Of a DNA stretch of 5,048 nt, positions 1-5,048 are shown one piece after another. The notes under the pieces were generated by a model that made no database searches, was not told the DNA's origin, and saw nothing but the letters and a program-made list of their open reading frames with translations. The translations under genes and the position numbers were made by a program. The DNA is from a candidate division Zixibacteria bacterium DG_27 (GTDB lineage Bacteria > Zixibacteria > MSB-5A5 > DG-27), in NCBI GenBank assembly GCA_001302725.1, contig LIZU01000119.1, positions 1 through 5,048 of the forward strand, written 5' to 3'. Numbering within the stretch: position 1 is the stretch's first letter; the number at the start of each line of letters is the position of its first letter.

Positions 1-519
1 AGTTATGTCATCTCCTTTGAGCTCGAAGGCCTTTTTGTAGCTAAGGTAAGCTCCATCCAGGCTGTCCATTCGGGAATAGGTGAAGCCAAGATTGGCGTAC
101 GATTCCCACTTGGTGGAGTCGATGAATATGGCGGTCCGGAATTGCTCTCTGGCGGAGGTGAGGTTTTCGGCCCTTATCTCCTGCAGGCCCTTGTTGAAGA
201 CCCTGGCCCACTTGTTCTCCCGCCACTTGTCGTTCTCCTCCTTCAGGGAAGGATCCAGGCTCTCCGCCTTCCTGAAGCTCTCCAGCATCTCCTGATACAT
301 ATTCTTCTCGGCGTTGATCTGACCCATTAGAATATAAGCCTCGGCGTTTTTGGGATCCTCCTGGACGCAGAGCTTGAGATTTACCAGAGCCTCATCGTAG
401 TCCGGAGGACTAAGCTGCAGGGCGATCTTTGCCGCGGTTAAGTATTTGTTCTGGCAGCTGACCGAAAAGACAAACGAGATAATCAATAGACCCCCCAGAA
501 GATATTTTGTATACTTCAT
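1..519 (-). CDS. Tetratricopeptide-repeat probable lipoprotein, C-terminus cut by window edge
   Basis: The first 173 codons of a longer gene are visible, open from an ATG at 519 to the left edge. The start is supported by a GGAGGAG Shine-Dalgarno just upstream (522-528). Residues 1-21 form a short basic N-terminus (K2, K5) and a hydrophobic core, ending at Cys22 in the context FSVSC. This reads as a lipoprotein signal, but Ser at -3 is not the canonical Leu/Val, so ordinary export is possible. Four TPR units of 34 residues align in register at about 25-58, 59-92, 104-137 and 138-171. Their small/aromatic positions are conserved: G66, Y75, F82, A85 and P90 in the second; G111, A123, F127 and A130 in the third; G145, A157, Y161 and A164 in the fourth. 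An 11-residue charged linker separates units two and three. TPRs mediate protein-protein contacts, so an envelope scaffold or assembly role is plausible, but the specific function is unknown. It lies 55 bases after the DUF4139 gene on the same strand and is probably co-transcribed with it. Confidence 0.85.
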   Translation of the reverse strand, partial: MKYTKYLLGGLLIISFVFSVSCQNKYLTAAKIALQLSPPDYDEALVNLKLCVQEDPKNAEAYILMGQINAEKNMYQEMLESFRKAESLDPSLKEENDKWRENKWARVFNKGLQEIRAENLTSAREQFRTAIFIDSTKWESYANLGFTYSRMDSLDGAYLSYKKAFELKGDDIT

Positions 520-574
520 CGCTCCTCCAGGAAAGCGTTTAATAGAGACGACTTTATCTCACCACGAGCTAATC

Positions 575-1942
575 CTACCAGCGGTACCGGACCTTGTATT
601 CCAGAGTGGATTCGCCGTCCGGCTTCACTGGAATGACGAATTCAACGGTCCAGGCGTCCTTCTTTATATAGGTGTAATTGGATTCAATTATCTCCCAATC
701 CCGGGAGCGGTAGAAGCGTTCCACCACCACTACCTCTACCTTCTCCTCCTTATGATTTCTCAGCTTGACCTCGTAGGTTTCCTCGATCAGCTTGGGGGCA
801 AGCTCTTTGCGCTCTTTCTGAGTCCTCTCCCCGACGATATCGAAGGCGTTCCCGACGAAGACCCGCACCTTTTCATCTTTGGGGGTGTGGTCGATCCGGT
901 CCTCTCCCACGAACTCCAGGGAGCCGTCTCGGTCGGCCTTATACACTCTGACTTTTCCCTGCGGCAGGGGGATCCCCAGTCCCTGTTTTGAAGCGTTGGT
1001 GAACTCCAGAGTGACCGCCACCTTCTGATCCATCTCACCTCGAGCTCGAGGGTAGTAGCCCCTGCTCTCGAAGGTGTAGATCTTTTTGACCGGAGTGGAG
1101 GCTGCCGGGAATAGGGAGAGTTGCTTGGTCTCTTTATCTTTGAGAGTTGTCGGCCTGGTCATCGTGTAGAGGTGATATTCGAAGAAGGCACGCTCTTCGA
1201 ATTGGGGCACCGCCTTCGAAGGGCGACCCAGTCCTTCCATATCAGCGAGGCGGGCCGGATAAGCCTCCACCAGGTGAACCTCTCCAGCGATCAGCTTGAG
1301 CCTGGCGTTCTCGTAGGTGGCTCCACTGTTGTTGTCCAACGACACCCATCCAGACAGCTCCAAGTTCTTATCTTCCTGGTCGACTACGGCAACGTATTCG
1401 GCGTGCCAGTTCAAACCCTTGGTTAGATAGCTGACCTCACAATCGCGACGACCGCTGATGTCGCTTTCGATTAGCCACACTAAAGTCGGTTTGGTCAAAA
1501 GCCCCTCCGGGAGCTCTGGGAAATGATAGTCCCTGATCTCATCGACGCGGACGATGGAGAGACCTCCATTCTTGATCACGATCTGCCCCTCGTTGAAACT
1601 CAGGAGGCTGCCCTCGTAGAATTTGTCCCCCTTGGTGGTGAGCTGAATCTTATGATCCAAGTATCTCTCAAATATCTTGGAGGGGCTCACCAGATCGTAA
1701 CGGTAGTTTTGCTCCAAAAGCGCGATTCTGTTCGCATCCTTCAAGGGCTTGAAATGAACCGAGGTGGGGTCGACCCGGGAGGGAACCCCCTGTAAACTTA
1801 TCTCCTGGGTCCCCTTCGAGAAGTTGAAGCCCTCTTTCTGTTTCACCAGGCTTATGTCCTGATTATAGACGGTGAGGCTGAATTCCCCGGCGAAGGCGCA
1901 GGCCGCAAAGACGACTATGATGAAAAGTGTGATTGTTCTCAT
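575..1942 (-). CDS. Secreted DUF4139-domain protein of unknown function
   Basis: This is a complete 455-residue protein with an ATG start preceded by GGGAGGAG five to six bases upstream (1946-1953). Residues 1-18 look like a signal peptide: MR, a hydrophobic run, then AFA before G19. Cys15 in FAAC is a possible but non-canonical lipobox, so lipid anchoring cannot be excluded. The mature part follows the pattern I know from DUF4139 proteins. It has an N-terminal beta-rich stretch with VYNQDISLV (25-33) and an EQNYRYDLVS segment (77-86). The domain core runs from about 150: PTLVWLIES (152-160), SYLTKGLNWHAEY (171-183), GWVSLDNNSGATYENA (198-213) and LIAGEVH (217-223). The C-terminal half has FFEYHLYTM (253-261), LGIPLPQGKVRVY (322-334), DHTPKDEKV (351-359) and GNAFD (364-368). 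Length is in the range I expect for the family. No catalytic motif or membrane segment is visible after the signal. The protein probably acts outside the cytoplasm as an all-beta fold; no biochemical role is established. It sits 56 bases after valS and 55 bases before the TPR gene. Family assignment is strong; any function would be a guess. Confidence 0.9.
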   Translation of the reverse strand: MRTITLFIIVVFAACAFAGEFSLTVYNQDISLVKQKEGFNFSKGTQEISLQGVPSRVDPTSVHFKPLKDANRIALLEQNYRYDLVSPSKIFERYLDHKIQLTTKGDKFYEGSLLSFNEGQIVIKNGGLSIVRVDEIRDYHFPELPEGLLTKPTLVWLIESDISGRRDCEVSYLTKGLNWHAEYVAVVDQEDKNLELSGWVSLDNNSGATYENARLKLIAGEVHLVEAYPARLADMEGLGRPSKAVPQFEERAFFEYHLYTMTRPTTLKDKETKQLSLFPAASTPVKKIYTFESRGYYPRARGEMDQKVAVTLEFTNASKQGLGIPLPQGKVRVYKADRDGSLEFVGEDRIDHTPKDEKVRVFVGNAFDIVGERTQKERKELAPKLIEETYEVKLRNHKEEKVEVVVVERFYRSRDWEIIESNYTYIKKDAWTVEFVIPVKPDGESTLEYKVRYRW

Positions 1943-1998
1943 ATTCTCCTCCCGATCTCAGCTGTTCTCATTGTACGCCGGAGACTAAAGTCCGCCGC

Positions 1999-4692
1999 TC
2001 ACCATCCCACTAAGCTTTCGAGGTTCTTGACGATTTTGTCGAGCATCTGTTGATATTCCTGTTGCTTGGCTTTCTCTCTCTCGACCACCTCCGAGGGAGC
2101 CTTGTCGGTGAAATCCTTGTTGTTCAGTTTCCTGGCGGTCTTGTCGATTTGCTCGTTGAGCCTTTCCATCTCCTTTTCCAGACGTGATTTCTCGATCTCC
2201 AGATCGATCAAACCCTCCAGGGGGACGTAGATTTCCGCTCCCCTGACGACGGCGGAGGCGGCGTGTTGTGGTTTCTGAGCTTCTGGAGAGATCTCCAGGT
2301 TGCCGACCTTCCCCAGCTGGATTATATAGTGCCTGTTTTTCTCCAGCAACTCCTGGAGTTCGGGACTGTCGGTTCTTATGATGGTGTCAGCTCTCTTCGT
2401 GGGCTTGACGTTCATCTCCGAGCGGATGCTGCGGACAGAATAGATGACCTCCTGAAGCTGCGAGAACTCTGACTCCAAGGCCAGGTCGATGTAGTCTTTT
2501 CTTGTCTCCGGCCAGCCAGCGTGGTTGACGGTCCAGGGGGAGCCGTCGGGATAGATTCTCTTGGACAACCTCTGCCAGATCTCCTCGGAGATGTAGGGAA
2601 CAAACGGAGACAGAGCCACCAGGGTCTTCTCCAGCAGGTGGGAGGCCAACAGTTGCGGTATCCTTTTCTCCCGCGGATGCTCGGCATCGTAAAGGCGCTC
2701 TTTTATGAATTCCAGATACCAGTCGCAAAAATCCTTCCAGAGGAAATCGTAGAGAGCTTTCCCGGCCTGGTTGAACCGATAAGTCTCGATGGAGTTCTCG
2801 ACGGTCTCCATCGCCCCGTAGAAGCGCGACAGAATCCAGCGGTCGGCCATGTCCAGAGATTCTCTGTCAGGGGGGAAGGTTTCAGCCTCCTTGGCCTCGA
2901 AATCTTTGAGATTAGACAGGACAAACCGACCGGCGTTCCACAGCTTGTTGCAGAAGTTTCTGCCTAACTCGAAGGAGTTTTTGGCTAAAAAGGGGTCTTG
3001 CCCCTCCGGGGTGACCAAAACCAGTGTCATTCTCAAGGCATCGGCACCGTAATCCTCGACGATCTCTAGGGGATCGATTCCATTCCCCAGAGATTTGCTC
3101 ATCTTGATTCCGTTTATGTCCCGGACGGTGCCGTGGATGTAAACGTCGGTGAAGGGGTGCTCGCCCATGAATTCATACCCGGCCATGACCATCCTGCCCA
3201 CCCACAGGAAGATGATTTCCGAGGCCGTGAACAGAGGCTTGGTGGGATAGAAGACCTCCAACTCTCTGGTCTTCTCCGGCCAGCCGAAGGTGGAAAAGGG
3301 CCACAGCCAGGAGGAGAACCAGGTGTCCAGGACGTCCTCTTCCTGGCGGATGTTTTTGCCCCCACAGTGGCCGCAACTCTCCGGGGTGGTCCTGGAGACC
3401 GTTATCTCGGGACAGTCATCGCAATACCAGACCGGGATGCGGTGCCCCCACCACAACTGCCGGGAGATGCACCAGTCGTGGATATTCTCCATCCAGTGCA
3501 GGTATACCTTGCTCCAGTGCTCCGGGTAGAACTTTATGGTTCCGTCCTTGACCGCCTTTATAGCCGGCTCAGCCAGCGGCTTCATCTTGACGAACCACTG
3601 TTCTGAGAGATAAGGCTCGATATCGGTGTTGCAGCGATAGCAGGTCAAGACCGGGACCCGGTATTTCTCCTCCTTCTCTAAGAGTCCCTTTTTTTTCAGC
3701 TCCGCGACCAGTCTTTTCCTGCACTCGTAGCGGTCCAGACCTTTAAACTTGCCACCATTCTGGTTGATGCTGCCATCGGGGTTTAGGACGTTGATCTTCT
3801 CTAAGTTGTGGCGATTGCCGACTTCGAAATCGTTGGGGTCGTGGGCGGGAGTGACCTTGACGGCGCCGGTGCCGAACTGGGGATCGACATATTCGTCCCC
3901 GACGATAGCAAGCTCGCGGTCGAGAATCGGCAGGATGGCGGTCTTGCCTATGTATTTCTTGTAACGTTTATCTCTGGGGTGGACGGCGACAGCGGTATCC
4001 CCCAGCATGGTCTCCGGCCTGGTGGTGGCGACGGTGATGTATTCGTCCTCCCCCTTCAACTTGTATTTTATGTACCAGAGCCGACCGTCCCGCTCCTCCC
4101 TTTCGGGTTCATCGTCGGATAAGGAGGTCTGGCAGCGGGGACACCAGTTGACGATGTAGCTCCCCTTATAAATCAACCCCTTGTTGTAGAGGTGGACGAA
4201 GACCTCCAGAACTGCCAGGGAGAGGCCCTCGTCCATGGTGAATCTGGTTTTATCCCAGTCGCAGGAGCAGCCGATTTTCTTGAGCTGTTCAATGATGATG
4301 TTGGCGTTTCTATCCTTCCACTCCCACACCCTCTTTAAGAACTTCTCCCGCCCCAGTTTCTGGCGGCTGCTCCCCTCCTCTGCCAGCTTCTTCTCAACCA
4401 CCACCTGAGTGGCGATTCCGGCGTGGTCAATCCCCGGCAGCCATTCGGTCTCGAAACCCTGGATCCTCTTGTAGCGGACCAAAATATCCTGAAGACTGTT
4501 GTTTAAGGCGTGCCCTAAATGGAGGATGTCGGTGACGTTGGGCGGCGGAATGACTATGCTGTAAGGGGGCTTGGGGCTTTCGGGGTCGGCCTTGAAAAGA
4601 CCCCGGGACTCCCAATACTGATACCACCGATCCTCGGTCTTTTTGGGGTCATATTGCTTTGGTAAGACCTCTTCATTCACCTCAATCACCAC
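1999..4692 (-). CDS. valS: Valine--tRNA ligase (ValRS, class Ia)
   Basis: Cytoplasmic enzyme that joins valine to tRNA-Val using ATP and hydrolyses mischarged threonyl-tRNA-Val. The 897-residue length is normal. The Rossmann catalytic core has the HIGH-type motif HLGH at 58-61 within PPPNVT, then DHAGIATQ (89-96). The editing (CP1) domain spans roughly 190-345, with TTRPETMLGD (223-232) and GTGAVKVTPAHDPNDFE (274-290). The second half of the active site includes W408-WWGHRIP (to 420), DTWFSS (456-461) and KMSKS (530-534). Four cysteine pairs, C184/C187, C351/C354, C424/C427 and C440/C443, match the two zinc sites of Thermus-type ValRS; Escherichia coli ValRS lacks the first pair. The anticodon-binding helical domain covers about 610-800, with the FCDWYLE segment at 655-661. 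A charged C-terminal coiled coil spans about 829-893, as usual for ValRS. The start is GTG: an in-frame TAA lies two codons upstream, so only GTG at 4692, 4689 or 4680 is possible, all with weak Shine-Dalgarno. Oddities are Asp55 where NVTG is common, and Ile89-equivalent substitution in LPGIDHAG where Thr is usual. The gene leads the operon and has its own promoter. Confidence 0.98.
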   Translation of the reverse strand: MVIEVNEEVLPKQYDPKKTEDRWYQYWESRGLFKADPESPKPPYSIVIPPPNVTDILHLGHALNNSLQDILVRYKRIQGFETEWLPGIDHAGIATQVVVEKKLAEEGSSRQKLGREKFLKRVWEWKDRNANIIIEQLKKIGCSCDWDKTRFTMDEGLSLAVLEVFVHLYNKGLIYKGSYIVNWCPRCQTSLSDDEPEREERDGRLWYIKYKLKGEDEYITVATTRPETMLGDTAVAVHPRDKRYKKYIGKTAILPILDRELAIVGDEYVDPQFGTGAVKVTPAHDPNDFEVGNRHNLEKINVLNPDGSINQNGGKFKGLDRYECRKRLVAELKKKGLLEKEEKYRVPVLTCYRCNTDIEPYLSEQWFVKMKPLAEPAIKAVKDGTIKFYPEHWSKVYLHWMENIHDWCISRQLWWGHRIPVWYCDDCPEITVSRTTPESCGHCGGKNIRQEEDVLDTWFSSWLWPFSTFGWPEKTRELEVFYPTKPLFTASEIIFLWVGRMVMAGYEFMGEHPFTDVYIHGTVRDINGIKMSKSLGNGIDPLEIVEDYGADALRMTLVLVTPEGQDPFLAKNSFELGRNFCNKLWNAGRFVLSNLKDFEAKEAETFPPDRESLDMADRWILSRFYGAMETVENSIETYRFNQAGKALYDFLWKDFCDWYLEFIKERLYDAEHPREKRIPQLLASHLLEKTLVALSPFVPYISEEIWQRLSKRIYPDGSPWTVNHAGWPETRKDYIDLALESEFSQLQEVIYSVRSIRSEMNVKPTKRADTIIRTDSPELQELLEKNRHYIIQLGKVGNLEISPEAQKPQHAASAVVRGAEIYVPLEGLIDLEIEKSRLEKEMERLNEQIDKTARKLNNKDFTDKAPSEVVEREKAKQQEYQQMLDKIVKNLESLVGW

Positions 4693-4715
4693 TTCTTACG
4701 GATCCGCATGGGACT

Positions 4716-4741
4716 AAAAAAAATCGTCAAATCACTCTGAC
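4716..4741 (-). promoter_or_regulatory. Hairpin plus U8 tract at the 5' end of the valS leader
   Basis: On the minus strand, bases 4741-4726 read GUCAGAGUGAUUUGAC. They can form a six-pair stem (including one G-U) closed by a GUGA loop of the GNRA class. Two bases later comes an uninterrupted run of eight U (4723-4716). The stem begins at or within a few bases of the predicted transcription start. It may stabilise the 5' end of the mRNA, or act as a weak attenuator, since hairpin plus U-run is the shape of an intrinsic terminator. The stem is short and AU-rich, so efficient termination is doubtful. There is no room for a T-box. Confidence 0.35.
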
Positions 4742-4749
4742 AAACAGAA

Positions 4750-4778
4750 ATGATAATAGCCCTAAAAATGTTTGTCAA
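4750..4778 (-). promoter_or_regulatory. Sigma70-type promoter of valS
   Basis: Read on the minus strand, a perfect -35 TTGACA (4778-4773) is followed by a 17-base spacer and a -10 TATCAT (4755-4750, five of six matches to TATAAT). Spacing is optimal. Transcription would start near 4741-4743, giving a leader of about 50 bases before the GTG. It is the only near-consensus promoter I found upstream of the three minus-strand genes, so it probably drives all of them. Confidence 0.8.
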
Positions 4779-4799
4779 GCTAATTAGGTTTTATTTTAT
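4772..4799 (+). promoter_or_regulatory. Possible weak mazG promoter
   Basis: A plus-strand TTGTCA (4772-4777, five of six to TTGACA) is followed after 16 bases by TTTTAT (4794-4799, four of six to TATAAT). If real, its -35 overlaps the valS -35, making the two divergent promoters back to back around TTGTCAA. The match is weak and such AT-rich sequence gives chance hits. Confidence 0.25.
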
Positions 4800-4803
4800 T
4801 ACT
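4779..4803 (-). promoter_or_regulatory. AT-rich tract and CTAATTAG palindrome upstream of the valS -35
   Basis: Immediately upstream of the valS -35 lies an A/T-rich stretch (minus strand: AATAAAATAAAA then CCTAATTAGC). This resembles an UP element that contacts the RNA polymerase alpha subunit. It includes a perfect 8-base palindrome CTAATTAG at 4780-4787, which could instead be a half-length operator. Composition and position are seen directly; the role is inferred. Confidence 0.3.
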
Positions 4804-4852
4804 ATACGTTCGGCATCTTTTGCTTGTTTCCTTCGACCGCAAGGGTGAAAAA

Positions 4853-5048
4853 ATGAACCGATTTGAGAGATTAGTAAAGGTGATGGCTCGTCTGCGCTCT
4901 CCCGACGGTTGTCCCTGGGACTTAAGACAGGACCACCAAAGCCTCAAACCCTATCTGATCGAAGAGGCTTACGAGGTGATAGAGGCCATCGACTCCGGAG
5001 ACGACTGGAAATTGAAGGAGGAGTTGGGAGACCTTTTGCTTCAGATTG
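4853..5048 (+). CDS. mazG: MazG nucleoside triphosphate pyrophosphohydrolase, N-terminal part
   Basis: The first 65 codons are present; the gene runs off the right edge. Family members are usually around 250-270 residues, so about a quarter is visible. MazG hydrolyses NTPs and dNTPs to the monophosphate and pyrophosphate in the cytoplasm, which is thought to clean the nucleotide pool and, in E. coli, to affect the ppGpp stress response. The all-alpha MazG signature is clear: RLRSPDGCPWD (13-23), then the metal-binding EExxE (E37, E38, E41), followed by ExxD (E57, D60) in EELGDLLLQ. These acidic residues bind magnesium. The ATG at 4853 is chosen because the N-terminus MNRFERL lines up with E. 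coli MazG (MNQIDRL). AAGGG at 4841-4845 is a moderate ribosome site. Upstream the frame stays open to a TAA at 4781-4783 but offers only a TTG. It is transcribed divergently from valS across a 160-base gap. Confidence 0.95.
   Translation, partial: MNRFERLVKVMARLRSPDGCPWDLRQDHQSLKPYLIEEAYEVIEAIDSGDDWKLKEELGDLLLQI

Larger units (their letters stand above)
1..4743 (-). other. Probable transcription unit valS - DUF4139 gene - TPR gene
   Basis: Three genes on the same strand are separated by only 56 bases (1943-1998) and 55 bases (520-574). Neither gap has a hairpin followed by a U-run, nor a paired -35/-10. Each downstream gene has its own strong GGAGG-type ribosome site, so they can be translated independently from one message started at the valS promoter. 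The unit may continue beyond the left edge. This is inferred from spacing and the absence of signals. Confidence 0.6.

Noticed and set aside
520..574. GAGA/TCTC inverted repeat between the DUF4139 and TPR genes as a terminator
   Set aside because: The stem is four pairs with an eight-base loop and no following U-run, so it is not a plausible terminator.
446..991. A long plus-strand open frame (181 codons) crossing the TPR/DUF4139 gap
   Set aside because: It runs antisense to two well-supported genes, resembles no family I know, and has no good ribosome site. It is best explained as a shadow of the minus-strand coding sequence.
1943..1998. TACAAT (1975-1970) as a -10, and GACTTTAGTC as a terminator stem, between valS and the DUF4139 gene
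   Set aside because: No -35 lies at the right distance (the bases there are GCGGCG). The inverted repeat has only a two-base loop and no U-run.
3133..3606. A 157-codon plus-strand open frame inside valS
   Set aside because: It is fully antisense to conserved ValRS catalytic-core and zinc-site sequence, and its composition reflects that gene read backwards.
3685..3700. A8 run in valS (minus strand), giving a slippery A-AAA-AAG with GGAG a few bases upstream, as at dnaX-type frameshift sites
   Set aside because: It encodes an ordinary lysine run (ELKKKG) in a variable part of the editing region. A -1 shift would give about 40 extra codons then stop, truncating ValRS with no evident use. Chance is the simpler reading.
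1..5048. Search by eye for CRISPR repeats, tRNA cloverleafs, transposase genes and direct repeats at boundaries
   Set aside because: Nothing found. The window is almost fully filled by four recognisable genes, and the only gap over 100 bases (4693-4852) is accounted for by promoter sequence.

Overview
The window looks like ordinary bacterial chromosome with roughly balanced base composition in the genes and an AT-rich gap of 160 bases between two divergent units. It holds four protein genes: two complete, and two cut by the window ends. There is no sign of a mobile element, CRISPR array, tRNA, rRNA or phage gene. The organism cannot be named from this sequence. The TPR-lipoprotein/DUF4139 pair and a ValRS that keeps both zinc-knuckle pairs suggest a Gram-negative-like lineage with an envelope, possibly an uncultured phylum around the FCB/WOR-3 groups. 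That placement is inference from general family resemblance only.

Layout. The minus strand carries a likely three-gene operon read right to left: valS (4692 to 1999), a secreted DUF4139-domain protein (1942 to 575), and a four-TPR probable lipoprotein (519 to beyond the left edge). The gaps are 56 and 55 bases, with no convincing terminator or internal promoter. The plus strand carries the start of mazG (4853 to beyond the right edge), transcribed away from valS.

Control. The valS-mazG gap contains a near-consensus sigma70 promoter for valS: TTGACA, a 17-base spacer, then TATCAT. The predicted 5' leader is only about 50 bases, too short for a T-box, so tRNA-Val-sensing antitermination is unlikely here. 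The leader starts with a small hairpin closed by a GUGA tetraloop and followed by U8. It ends at a GTG start with a poor Shine-Dalgarno, overlapped by a seven-codon reading frame. A weak mazG promoter may share its -35 bases with the valS promoter.

Function. ValRS charges tRNA-Val and edits misactivated threonine. MazG hydrolyses nucleoside triphosphates to monophosphates. The DUF4139 and TPR proteins are predicted to be exported and have no established function; being co-transcribed with a housekeeping synthetase does not by itself show a functional link. I found no clear evidence of a new multi-gene system. The most open questions are the DUF4139/TPR envelope pair and the compact valS leader.
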